From contig NZ_CP012266.1 in NCBI RefSeq assembly GCF_001277235.1, forward strand, positions 62,001-126,000: 64,000 nucleotides of DNA, in the 5' to 3' direction. The notes below the pieces were generated by a model that ran no database searches, was not told where the DNA came from, and saw only the letters and a list, made by a program, of their open reading frames with translations. The position numbers and the translations under genes are program-made. This document shows positions 51,386-59,788 of this stretch, piece by piece. Position 1 is the stretch's first letter. Every line of letters begins with the position of its first letter. This DNA is from Cronobacter dublinensis subsp. dublinensis LMG 23823. GTDB lineage: Bacteria; Pseudomonadota; Gammaproteobacteria; Enterobacterales; Enterobacteriaceae.

Positions 51386-51718
51386 ATGACAATGGATGTT
51401 ATTGTCGTATTGTTGTTGATTGGTATTCCTGCATATATTATTGGCAAGTCCTTTTATAACGATGCATTGATCCGAAAAAAAGGAAAGACTGTTACGGCAG
51501 TGGTTTTAAAATCGGAGCAGTTAAGCAGTAACGAAACTGGCAGTATAAATGGAGCCTTTATTGTAAAATTTAATGATGCCGAAAAAGGACCGACGATAAT
51601 AGGATTTGAATCGACAATTCCACAGCTATACGCACCTCGTGTTCAGCCTGGATGTGAAGTACAATTAAGATATCTCGGTGACGGCGATATAGTGAAGGCG
51701 AATTTCATTTTTGAATAA
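51386..51718 (+). CDS. Small membrane protein, intact relative of the 49581 pseudogene
   Basis: A 110-residue protein starting MTMDVIVVLLLIGIPAYIIG (membrane helix), then KTVTAVVLKSEQLSSNETGS and QPGCEVQLRYLGDGDIVKAN. ATG 51386 follows GGGAGCTAAT; the longer open frame from 51242 overlaps the previous gene and is rejected. A frameshifted copy at 49581-49911 shows that this gene family was duplicated within the array. Confidence 0.75.
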   Translation: MTMDVIVVLLLIGIPAYIIGKSFYNDALIRKKGKTVTAVVLKSEQLSSNETGSINGAFIVKFNDAEKGPTIIGFESTIPQLYAPRVQPGCEVQLRYLGDGDIVKANFIFE

Positions 51719-51734
51719 GGGATGAAGATAAAAA

Positions 51735-52100
51735 GTGCATTGGATTTTGTACGTTGTTTACGGCATTCCGATTGGGTTGTTTAGTTTTCTGATTGGTTAT
51801 TTATTGATTCGGGACCGGAAGAGAAATCGCATTAAGCAGAACATCCTGCGCAATGGTGTTGATACCACGGCGGTCATCACCAAAGCCCGGAGTCGTTCAG
51901 GTGGTGCGGGATGTCTCAACATTACGCTTGAAATTACCTACCGCACTGAAACAGGAGAAGAGGTTCGTAACCAGGCCGATGCAGTAATTAATGCTATGAA
52001 TACGGCGAATTACCAGCCCGGAAAGACCGTTGCGTTGCGCTATCTGAAAAGCGATCCGTTAAAGGTAATTTTGGATATCCCTCATCCCTTGCGCCGTTGA
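51735..52100 (+). CDS. DUF3592-like small membrane protein
   Basis: A 121-residue protein with a GTG start (51735), a helix (LYVVYGIPIGLFSFLIGYLL) and a domain with ILRNGVDTTAVITKARSRSG and TVALRYLKSDPLKVIL. It is the last member of the array and already has GC content closer to the rest of the genome, so it may be older in this lineage. Candidate immunity protein by context. About 150 bp of spacer, without a clear gene, follow. Confidence 0.75.
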   Translation: MHWILYVVYGIPIGLFSFLIGYLLIRDRKRNRIKQNILRNGVDTTAVITKARSRSGGAGCLNITLEITYRTETGEEVRNQADAVINAMNTANYQPGKTVALRYLKSDPLKVILDIPHPLRR

Positions 52101-52247
52101 TTTACCGTTGCCGCCAGCGCGTACGGAGGCTAAGAAAGACCTCATCCTCTGGTTAACGCATTTATAAAAATAAGGCGTCAGTCATTTTCCTTCAGGGCCG
52201 TTGAGCTCTGTCTCTGCTTTCTTTGTCGTTCATAAAGGACACATGGC

Positions 52248-54788
52248 ATGAAAATCGTTAAGCCCCTGCGCCTGAGCGTACTGAACCGGCCTTTTCGCTG
52301 GGAGGGGAAAAACTATCTGGGCGTATCGGTTATTGCGCTCGCGGACATGGGGCCCAGCCCAAAACTGCGACCGGAGGTAGAACTCTGGCAACTGGCGGCG
52401 AGTGAACTGCAAACCAGCGGTGGGATTATCGACATGGCCATCCCGAAAGTGCGCGCCGAGTTTCTGGCGACCGGCCATGCCTACACCCACCATCAGCAGG
52501 AAAAAACCGCCTGCGCAGTGCGTATAGATGTGGAGAACCTCAGTAAAACGCTGGCTGTCTTCGGCGATCGCTACTGGGCGGGCAGCAAAATGACGATGCC
52601 CCGGCCTTTTGATGAGATGCGTCTCGACTGGAGCCGCGCCTACGGCGGCGAAGGTTATGAAGAAAACCCGCACGGCGTCGGGTTCCGCCCGGAAATCCAT
52701 CAGGGGCATGAGTTTCGTCGTCTGCCGAATATCGAGCCTTTCGAAGGGCGCATGATATCGCCCAAACAGAACCCGGAGCCTGCAAGCTTCGGGCCGCTGG
52801 ATATTCTCTGGCCGCGCCGGTTCGGCCGCATGGGCAAAAAGTATGACACCAGCTGGCTGCAGAACGATTTCCCTGGCTTTGCGAAAGATATCGACTGGAA
52901 AGTGTTTAACGCCGCAAGCTCTGACCAGTGGTGGCAGGATCGGGATACGCTGCCGCCGCAGGCAAAATGGCGCATCTGGAATATGCACCCTGAAAAACCG
53001 CTCCAGGAAGGTACGCTGCCGCCGTGGCAGGCGCGCTGCTTTATCAATCGCCAGCGCGGCGATGAAACCCTGTTTGAAGAGGTGGCGCTGCGAGCGACCA
53101 CCGTCTGGTTCTTCCCGCATCTCGAACAGATGATGCTGATCTGGCAGGGGCACATCCGCATTAATGAGGATGATGCGGCTGATGTGCTACAACTCCTGCC
53201 AGCGATGGAAAAGATGGGCGCGTCCCGTTCGGTGAATCACTACCGTAAGGTACTGGCGCAGCGCATGGATAAAGAGAAAGGGGCGCTGTTCGCCTTTCGC
53301 GAGAAGGATTTGGTGCCGGAGGATGCTATCGGTCCCTGGATCGACAGCGAAGTGGAAGAGTCCGCCAGCCCGATGCGCGACAACATGAATAATCGCGCCA
53401 GTCAGCTTCGCGAGCAGCACCGCGCCCGTATTGAAGCCAGCGGCGGCGAGGTAAACGATCTGCTGGGAGATTTCGAAGAGCCGGAAATGCCGAAGCTGGA
53501 TGAACTCCCCGAGTTTATCGAAAAGATGGAAAAGCAGGCCGCAGAGATGCAGGCGAAAGCCGAAGCGCGTAAGCGTGAAATGGAAGCGCGTTTTCCGCAG
53601 GGAAATAACGAAGATAACCAGCCGCGCGGCCCGGAAGCGATGCACCGTATGCAGGAGATGCTGTATCGCAACCGCGACAGCCTCGGTGAGAAGAAGCTGG
53701 CGCAAAGTCGCGACGCGCTGCATCGGATGTACCTGATGTCCGTTCAGCACCAGCCGCCAGCACGACGCCTGAAAGGCGATCTGGCGCAGATTATTCGTCA
53801 GCGCGCCGAACGCACGCTGGCGCAGGGCGGTGATTTCAGCGGTATGGATCTGACGGGCGTGGATTTCTCCGGTATGGATTTGCGTGGTGCGAATTTCAGT
53901 AAGGCGCTGCTGGAATGCGCCGACCTCAGTCAGTGCCAGCTGGTCGGGGCGAATTTCCACGGTGCGGTACTGGCGCGGGCCGAGCTGCATCATGCCTCAC
54001 TGCGTGAGTGCAATTTCGAAGGCGCAAGCCTGTCGCTGGCCCAGTGCTGCCACAGCGATTTTAGCGGCGCACGTTTTAAAGACACGCAGTTGCAGGAGAC
54101 GCTGCTGGATGACTGCACGTTCGATGACGCCACGCTGGAAGGGCTTCTGTTCCGGGAAACCTGGTTTACCCGCTGCCGGTTCCACCGGGCGACGCTTGAT
54201 GGCTGCGTTTTTCTTGAATTGACGCTGCCGGGTCTCGATTTCCGCCATGCTCGGCTGAATAAAACGACATTTGTGAAATCCACATTAGAAGCAGCGGACT
54301 TCAGCGATGCGACGCTCGACAGTTGCTCCTTTGTGGAAACGAACGCCGACGAGGCCCGCTTTGTCAGCGCGACCTGGATAACCTGCGCGGCGGCGTCGGA
54401 AAGCACGTTCAACCATGCCGATTTCACCCATGCGACGCTGCGGCAAAGCAACCTGCGCCAGACGGCGCTGTGTGGCGCGCGTTTTGAGCTGGCAAAACTT
54501 GAGAACACCGATCTCAGCGAAGCCAACTGCCGTGGCGCCAGTTTTCAGCGCGCCTGTATGGTGGGCAGCATGTTTATTCGTACGGATTTCCGTGGGGTGG
54601 ATTTTACCAACGCCAACCTGATGGGGGCGTTGCTGCAAAAAAGCCAGCTGGGCGGGGCGGATTTTAACGGCGCTAATCTGTTCCGCGCGGATCTTTCCCA
54701 GTCGTTCACGAGTGATGAGACCCGCATGAACGGCGCGTTTACCAAACGCGTAAAAACCCTGCCGAAGCGTGACGGAGAAGTGGTATGA
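52248..54788 (+). CDS. DUF2169 - pentapeptide repeat fusion, T6SS adaptor candidate
   Basis: An 846-residue protein. The N-terminal ~290 residues fit DUF2169 (VSVIALADMGPSPKLRPEVE, FDEMRLDWSRAYGGEGYEEN), a family found with VgrG and PAAR-like genes and thought to load effectors. A polar, helical, Glu/Lys-rich stretch (about 400-470) is followed by pentapeptide repeats from about 525 to 830 (A(D/N)LxX pattern, for example LTGVDFSGMDLRGANFSKAL), predicted to fold as a right-handed quadrilateral beta-helix. It begins a five-gene module of T6SS accessory type. ATG 52248 is used; ATG 52243 is out of frame. Overlaps the next gene by 4 bp. Confidence 0.85.
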   Translation: MKIVKPLRLSVLNRPFRWEGKNYLGVSVIALADMGPSPKLRPEVELWQLAASELQTSGGIIDMAIPKVRAEFLATGHAYTHHQQEKTACAVRIDVENLSKTLAVFGDRYWAGSKMTMPRPFDEMRLDWSRAYGGEGYEENPHGVGFRPEIHQGHEFRRLPNIEPFEGRMISPKQNPEPASFGPLDILWPRRFGRMGKKYDTSWLQNDFPGFAKDIDWKVFNAASSDQWWQDRDTLPPQAKWRIWNMHPEKPLQEGTLPPWQARCFINRQRGDETLFEEVALRATTVWFFPHLEQMMLIWQGHIRINEDDAADVLQLLPAMEKMGASRSVNHYRKVLAQRMDKEKGALFAFREKDLVPEDAIGPWIDSEVEESASPMRDNMNNRASQLREQHRARIEASGGEVNDLLGDFEEPEMPKLDELPEFIEKMEKQAAEMQAKAEARKREMEARFPQGNNEDNQPRGPEAMHRMQEMLYRNRDSLGEKKLAQSRDALHRMYLMSVQHQPPARRLKGDLAQIIRQRAERTLAQGGDFSGMDLTGVDFSGMDLRGANFSKALLECADLSQCQLVGANFHGAVLARAELHHASLRECNFEGASLSLAQCCHSDFSGARFKDTQLQETLLDDCTFDDATLEGLLFRETWFTRCRFHRATLDGCVFLELTLPGLDFRHARLNKTTFVKSTLEAADFSDATLDSCSFVETNADEARFVSATWITCAAASESTFNHADFTHATLRQSNLRQTALCGARFELAKLENTDLSEANCRGASFQRACMVGSMFIRTDFRGVDFTNANLMGALLQKSQLGGADFNGANLFRADLSQSFTSDETRMNGAFTKRVKTLPKRDGEVV

Positions 54789-55855
54789 CAACGCTCAGCG
54801 CAGCGGAGCTGCAACAGAAAATCAAAAACGGCGAAGCCATTATCGAACTCACACTGGATGGGCTCGATTTACAGGGTTGCGATCTGTCCGGCGGCATGTT
54901 TCAGGAAGTGTCGTTCACCGGGGCTAACCTTCGCGGCGCAAAGCTGCATGAAACGCTCTTTACCGAATGCTCGATGAATCAGGTGGATCTCAGCGGTGCG
55001 CATCTGGAGCAGACGGTCTTTAACCAGTGTGAGCTTAATAATATTCACGTGCGTGAAACGACGCTTAAAGAGTGTGTGTTCAACCAGTGCGCACTCAGTG
55101 GCAGCGATTTTTCACATAGCGCGCTGTTAAGCACGCAGTTTATGAACTGTACGCTTAACGACAGTCACTTCACGCAGGTGCAACTCGACCGTAGCGTCTT
55201 TTTTGAATCACCACTGGAAAACGTCGTACTTAGCGGCTGCCAGAGTTTGATGGCCACGTTTTATGGCATCGATTTGCGTACCACGTCGCTGGAGAACGGC
55301 ACGTTTGAGCGAACCGTCTTTTTTGACTGCGACCAGCGCGGCAAAAACTATTCGCAGCAGCAGTTTGTCGGTTGCCAGTTTACGGACTGCCAACTGGAAG
55401 GCGCGCGGTTTGAAGGCGCGCAACTGCCGCAGTGCAACTTCAAAGGCGCAACGCTTAAAGGTGCACAGCTTCAACGCGTTAACGCCAGCCAGGCGCTGTT
55501 TATGGAAGCCGATCTGAGCGAGGCGCAATGCCAGAACAGCGTGTTTGATCAGGCGATTTTCGTGGGGGCGTTGCTGCAACAGACAGACTTCAGCCACAGC
55601 CGGTTGTTCCAGTGCATTTTCCAGCAGGCGAATGCGACGGGTGCCCGGTTTATCCAGAGTGACCTGACCTACAGCGACTTTTCCGGCGCCGATCTGCGTC
55701 TTGCCGATTTGCGCGGCGCCACTTTTTCCCGCACCCGTTTACACCGGGCGCGCCAGGACAATGCCCTGTTTTCCAATCGTCAGGGCATTCTGGAATATGA
55801 CGAAGAATTATTGACGGCTGAAGCCTGGAGCGCGCAGCGCCAGAGCCGTATCTAA
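54785..55855 (+). CDS. Pentapeptide repeat protein
   Basis: A 356-residue protein composed almost wholly of pentapeptide repeats (about residues 20-340), for example LDLQGCDLSGGMFQEVSFTG and LTYSDFSGADLRLADLRGAT, giving a beta-helix of roughly 16 coils. No signal or membrane segment. Coupled to the DUF2169-pentapeptide gene by ATGA, so the two probably form one structure. The role in a T6SS adaptor or spike-sharpening complex is inferred from neighbours; DNA-mimic or other pentapeptide roles are less likely here. Confidence 0.82.
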   Translation: MTTLSAAELQQKIKNGEAIIELTLDGLDLQGCDLSGGMFQEVSFTGANLRGAKLHETLFTECSMNQVDLSGAHLEQTVFNQCELNNIHVRETTLKECVFNQCALSGSDFSHSALLSTQFMNCTLNDSHFTQVQLDRSVFFESPLENVVLSGCQSLMATFYGIDLRTTSLENGTFERTVFFDCDQRGKNYSQQQFVGCQFTDCQLEGARFEGAQLPQCNFKGATLKGAQLQRVNASQALFMEADLSEAQCQNSVFDQAIFVGALLQQTDFSHSRLFQCIFQQANATGARFIQSDLTYSDFSGADLRLADLRGATFSRTRLHRARQDNALFSNRQGILEYDEELLTAEAWSAQRQSRI

Positions 55856-55864
55856 GGAGAGAAC

Positions 55865-56470
55865 ATGAGCAATATTAACCACAAGCTGGCCCAGACGATT
55901 ACACCGCCTGTTCAGGCCTCCGGTACCGTTACCCACTGTTTCGCCGACGGCAGTCTGATGGTGGAAAGCGAAGGCCGCGGCTGGCACTGCCGCCGCGCCG
56001 CCAGTTGCGTTATCGCGCCGCAGGCGGGCGATACGGCGCTGATTGCCAGCGTCGATAATCAGCTTTGGTTGCTGGCGGTGCTGGAGCGCGCCAATCCACA
56101 AAGCGCGGAGCTTAGCGTACCGGGCGATCTGCATATCCGCAGCGCAGGTGAACTCAGCCTCAGCGGCGAGGCGCTACGCGTCAGCGCGCAACAGGGCGAC
56201 TGCCACATCAGCGAGATGAAATATAGCGGTGATAAGCTCTCGGCATGGGTAAGCCTTTCGCGCATCGTTGGCAAGCGCGCGGAGTCAGTCTGGCAGACGG
56301 TAACGCAGATAAGTCATAACCTGTTTCGCTCCACACGGCAGACAGAGCAGGTGCGCGCAGGCCAGCTGGATATGAAAGCTGAAGATTTCGCACGACTGCA
56401 TGCGCACAATACGGTGATTACGTCCAAAGCGATCACCAAAGTCGATTCTGAACAGATCCACATGGGGTAA
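55865..56470 (+). CDS. DUF3540-like protein of the T6SS adaptor module
   Basis: A 201-residue protein without signal peptide. A beta-rich start (VTHCFADGSLMVESEGRGWH, then CVIAPQAGDTALIASVDNQL) resembles an OB/gp5-like or DUF3540 domain; a helical middle with VWQTVTQISHNLFRSTRQTE follows. DUF3540 genes repeatedly occur between pentapeptide/DUF2169 and DUF4150 genes in T6SS loci, as here. It starts 9 bp after the pentapeptide gene behind AAGGAGAGAAC. Exact role unknown. Confidence 0.75.
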   Translation: MSNINHKLAQTITPPVQASGTVTHCFADGSLMVESEGRGWHCRRAASCVIAPQAGDTALIASVDNQLWLLAVLERANPQSAELSVPGDLHIRSAGELSLSGEALRVSAQQGDCHISEMKYSGDKLSAWVSLSRIVGKRAESVWQTVTQISHNLFRSTRQTEQVRAGQLDMKAEDFARLHAHNTVITSKAITKVDSEQIHMG

Positions 56471-56475
56471 TCACT

Positions 56476-56868
56476 ATGTTTGCTAACTGCCAGCTGTTTG
56501 GCATGGATTTGGCGTTTCCGGACGTGTGCCTGACGCCAATGCCTGCACCAACGCCGATCCCTTACCCTGATATCGCACTCGGCCCAACGGCCATCCCCAA
56601 TGCGCTGAATATTCTCTTTATGGGTATGCCCGCGCATAACATGGCAACGGTCACGCCGCTCACCAATGGTGATAACCCAGGTGTAGCGACGGGTGTCGCC
56701 TCAGGTACGGTCATGGGACCGTCACGCCACCTGACGGGCGCGTTTACCGTGCTGCTTAAAGGTACGCCCGCCACGCGCCTGACCAGCGTCAGCCTGCAAA
56801 ACTCAACCAACGCTGTGGGGATGCGTATTGTCCCCAGCCAGTTCAAGGTATTAATGCTCGCCCCCTGA
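56476..56868 (+). CDS. PAAR-like DUF4150 protein
   Basis: A 130-residue protein consisting of just the DUF4150 (PAAR-like) domain: LAFPDVCLTPMPAPTPIPYP at the start, FMGMPAHNMATVTPLTNGD and VMGPSRHLTGAFTVLLKGTP, ending at RIVPSQFKVLMLAP. PAAR-like proteins cap the VgrG spike. Unlike the lipase gene at 60933, no toxin domain is fused here, so any cargo of this module must bind non-covalently or be encoded elsewhere. Followed by a strong terminator. Confidence 0.87.
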   Translation: MFANCQLFGMDLAFPDVCLTPMPAPTPIPYPDIALGPTAIPNALNILFMGMPAHNMATVTPLTNGDNPGVATGVASGTVMGPSRHLTGAFTVLLKGTPATRLTSVSLQNSTNAVGMRIVPSQFKVLMLAP

Positions 56869-56902
56869 TTCGGCGACTGGTCGCTCAGAGAAAAGTCCCC
56901 GG

Positions 56903-56940
56903 AGCCGGGCTTTTGCCGCAGGCAGGAGCCCGGCTTTTCT
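56903..56940 (+). terminator. Intrinsic terminator after the DUF4150 gene
   Basis: AGCCGGGCT (56903-56911) pairs with AGCCCGGCT (56927-56935), then TTTCT. It ends the DUF2169-pentapeptide-DUF3540-DUF4150 transcript. Confidence 0.8.
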
Positions 56941-57045
56941 GCCTGAAGCCTGCGCAGAGCGCTGTTTTAAGACGTAAAAAAGCGCGGGTGACGCGTGCCT
57001 TTATACAATTTACTGGCGGTGACTTACGCTATAAGAGGCAACGGA

Positions 57046-57495
57046 ATGTTCTTTGCAGTATTTGTTTTTTTCATGGCGTGTGCGCTGTACATCATCTGGA
57101 AAGGTAAAATGTCCTTTACCCGCAGGCAGTGGCTTTTCTTTGGTCTTAAGCTTGTCGGTATTTTCATTCTTTTCGGCGTCGTCTCTTTTGTTTTTCTCGC
57201 GATGGCGCTCGTCTGGAATATCTTCTCGCCTGCCGCAGCTGAACATTATTCATGCACTGTGTTTCTGTCAGCCATTGTGCTGTGGGGATTACAGTTTGTT
57301 GCGGTGGGCATAAACACGCAGTTTTTTCTTATTATGAAATTTCATGAGAATTTCAATCGGGATAATTATAAGACAATACAGTCAGCCGTTAAAAATGCCC
57401 GCCCGGCAGCACCATTAATCCTCAGAGTAGCGCTTTCGCTGGGCGCCGCGCTGATTTATTACGGGATATGGCTTGCCCCGTTTCATCCACAATGA
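57046..57495 (+). CDS. Inner-membrane protein of unknown function
   Basis: A 149-residue protein with four likely transmembrane helices (about 1-17, 27-55, 66-88, 120-142), the first beginning MFFAVFVFFMACALYIIW. ATG 57046 follows AGAGGCAACGGA; a GTG at 56995 is possible but less likely. No family recognised. It lies between the adaptor module and vgrG2, behind the terminator at 56903. It could be an immunity protein to a membrane-targeting effector, but no partner toxin is adjacent and the gene may be unrelated to the T6SS. Confidence 0.65.
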   Translation: MFFAVFVFFMACALYIIWKGKMSFTRRQWLFFGLKLVGIFILFGVVSFVFLAMALVWNIFSPAAAEHYSCTVFLSAIVLWGLQFVAVGINTQFFLIMKFHENFNRDNYKTIQSAVKNARPAAPLILRVALSLGAALIYYGIWLAPFHPQ

Positions 57496-57648
57496 CAGGG
57501 TACACAAATGGCCCTGGCAAAAGAAAAAGTAATCGTCTCTTAACGTCATCACGCTAAACAGGTAGCGCCTGGTTACTGGCCATGCGCGTATTCGCCAGTA
57601 AACCCCCTGGCGGACCTGTCATGTTCCCCTGTTATATGGACTGAAGTT

Positions 57649-59020
57649 ATGCTCAACCGAATCACCGTTCAGCTCCCGGTCGAGGGGCTGCTTTTCTGGA
57701 AACTCTCCGGGCGCGAGTCGCTGTCGGAGCCGTTCATGTTCACCCTGACGCTGCTCGGCACGGATGCGCGCGCCGAGCGCAGCGCGCTGCTGGGCCAGCC
57801 GGTGACGGTGACCATCCCGACGCAGGCGCTGATGACGCCGCGCTACCTCAACGGCAAGGTGACCCGCGTGGCGGTGACCGCCGTGGAGATGTCGGGCACG
57901 CGCTACGCGGCGTACGAGCTGACGGTGGAGCCGGACCTGTGGCCGATGCAGCGCGACCGCAACCTGCGTATTTTTCAGGGCCAGACGGTGCCGCAGATAG
58001 TGAAGACGCTGCTGGGCGAGAGCCGGGTGAACGTCGAGGAGCGGCTGTCGGGCAGTTACCGGGTGTGGGAGTACTGCGTGCAGTACCAGGAGAGCAGTCT
58101 CGACTTCATGAGCCGCCTGCTGGAGCTGGAGGGCATCACCTACCACTTCCGCCACGAGCAGGACCGCCACACGCTGATTCTCACCGACGCCCCCGGCCAG
58201 TACGAGCCGTTCCCGGGCTACGAGACGATTCCGTACCACGTGACGCCGTCGGGCGGCACCACGGATGAAGAGGGCATCAGCCAGTGGGCGCTGGAAGACA
58301 GCGTGACGCCGGGCATCTACAGCCTGGACGACTACGACTTCCGCAAGCCGAACGCGTGGCTGTTCCAGGCGCGGCAGAACCCGAAATCGCCGCAGCCGGG
58401 AAGCATCGACGTCTACGACTGGCCGGGCCGGTTTGTGGAGCACGGCCACGGTGAGTTCTACGCCCGCATCCGTCAGGAGCGGTGGCAGGTGGAGCACCGC
58501 CAGACCCAGGGCAGCGGGACGGCGCTGGGCATCGCGCCGGGGCACACCTTTGTGCTGCGCAACGCCCCGTTCTTCGGCGACAACGGCGAGTACCTCACTA
58601 CGGTCGCTCACTACCACTTCGAGGAAAACCGCTACGCGAGTGGCGCAGACAGCAACACCATCCACGAGACGCGCTTTGAGGTGATACCGGCGGACGTGCC
58701 GTACCGCCCGTCGCAGAAGACGCCGTGGCCGCGCACGTACGGCCCGCAGACGGCGAAGGTGGTGGGCCCGCAGGGGGAGAGCATCTGGACGGACAAATAC
58801 GGTCGCGTGAAGGTGAAGTTCCACTGGGACCGTCTGTCGAAGGGCGACGACACCAGCTCGGGCTGGGTGCGCGTGTCGAGCGCGTGGGCGGGCCAGGGCT
58901 TTGGTGGCGTGCAGATACCGCGCGTGGGTGATGAAGTGGTGGTGGACTTCATCAACGGCGACCCGGACCGCCCGCTGATAACGGGGCGGGTGTACAACGA
59001 GGCGAGCATGCCGCCGTGGG
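57649..59020 (+). repeat. vgrG conserved core, copy 2 of a 1372-bp repeat
   Basis: Nearly identical in DNA to 45356-46727. The homology starts at the ATG and stops at CCGTGGG, after which the two genes share no obvious DNA similarity. See copy 1. Confidence 0.9.
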
Positions 59021-59787
59021 CGCTGCCGGCGGCGGCGACGCAGATGGGCTTCTTGAGCCGGTCGAAGGACGGCTCGCCGGACAACGCCAACGCCCTGCGC
59101 TTTGAGGATAAAGCCGGGGCCGAGCAGGTGTGGCTGCACGCGGAAAGAAATATGGATACCGAGGTGGAGAATGATGAAACCCATTCGGTCGGCAGCAACC
59201 GCACTAAAACGATTGGCGCGAATGAAACCACGACGGTGAAGAAAAACCGGACGGAAACGGTCGTCGAAAATGAAACGATCACGGTGCATCAGAACCGCAC
59301 CGAGACGGTGGACGGCAATGAAACCATCACTGTCCATTCCAACCGGACCGAAACGGTCGATCAAAATGAAACCGTGCGTATCGGCCAGAACCAGAGCGTG
59401 ACCGTCAACGGCGCGCAGACGCTGCGCGTCGATAAGACCAAAACGGAGACGATAGCGCTCGCCTCCATGCTCAACGTCGGGCTCGCGCAAAATACCAACA
59501 TCGGCGCGGCGTATGTCCTGAACGTCGGGGCGGGCTGGATGACCAACGTCGGCGCCATGCAGATGCACAATGTGGCGCTCAAATACTCGGTGAATTCAGG
59601 CAAAGATCTCAGCCTGTCGGCGGGGACGACGGCGGATTTCAGCGCGGAAGAGAAAATAACGCTGGTCTGCGGGGAGTCGATGATTGTGCTGGAGCAGAAC
59701 GGCACCATCACGCTGAGCGCCAATAAGATCAAGCTCGTCGGTGAAAAAGTCATCGATATCGACGGCACGGAAATCAACATCAACTGA
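57649..59787 (+). CDS. vgrG: T6SS spike protein VgrG2 (TssI) with NETxTV repeat tail
   Basis: A 712-residue VgrG. Residues 1-457 are almost the same as in VgrG1. The C-terminal part keeps the genome-typical GC content and holds a run of short repeats, NRTETV / NETITV / NETTTV, roughly residues 505-590, which should form the triangular gp5 beta-helix, then KTETIALASMLNVGLAQNTN and the end DIDGTEININ. It probably carries the PAAR-lipase encoded two genes downstream. It ends one base before the DUF2169 gene (TGATATG). Confidence 0.95.
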   Translation: MLNRITVQLPVEGLLFWKLSGRESLSEPFMFTLTLLGTDARAERSALLGQPVTVTIPTQALMTPRYLNGKVTRVAVTAVEMSGTRYAAYELTVEPDLWPMQRDRNLRIFQGQTVPQIVKTLLGESRVNVEERLSGSYRVWEYCVQYQESSLDFMSRLLELEGITYHFRHEQDRHTLILTDAPGQYEPFPGYETIPYHVTPSGGTTDEEGISQWALEDSVTPGIYSLDDYDFRKPNAWLFQARQNPKSPQPGSIDVYDWPGRFVEHGHGEFYARIRQERWQVEHRQTQGSGTALGIAPGHTFVLRNAPFFGDNGEYLTTVAHYHFEENRYASGADSNTIHETRFEVIPADVPYRPSQKTPWPRTYGPQTAKVVGPQGESIWTDKYGRVKVKFHWDRLSKGDDTSSGWVRVSSAWAGQGFGGVQIPRVGDEVVVDFINGDPDRPLITGRVYNEASMPPWALPAAATQMGFLSRSKDGSPDNANALRFEDKAGAEQVWLHAERNMDTEVENDETHSVGSNRTKTIGANETTTVKKNRTETVVENETITVHQNRTETVDGNETITVHSNRTETVDQNETVRIGQNQSVTVNGAQTLRVDKTKTETIALASMLNVGLAQNTNIGAAYVLNVGAGWMTNVGAMQMHNVALKYSVNSGKDLSLSAGTTADFSAEEKITLVCGESMIVLEQNGTITLSANKIKLVGEKVIDIDGTEININ

Positions 59788-59788
59788 T

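Noticed and set aside
47936..52247. Possible CRISPR array or transposon in the AT-rich island
   Set aside because: No short regular direct repeats with spacers and no transposase or terminal inverted repeats; the repeats seen are paralogous genes and a vgrG tail copy.
55865..56470. DUF3540-like protein as a lysozyme or toxin
   Set aside because: No catalytic motif or membrane segment is visible and its operon position fits an accessory role.
56995..57045. GTG start for the membrane protein before vgrG2
   Set aside because: The 17 extra residues are polar and break the hydrophobic start; ATG 57046 has a better-spaced AGAGG.
57619..59568. 649-codon minus-strand frame opposite vgrG2 (and a similar one opposite vgrG1)
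   Set aside because: Appears in both vgrG copies because the DNA is duplicated; composition is Arg/His/Val-rich, typical of an antisense shadow.
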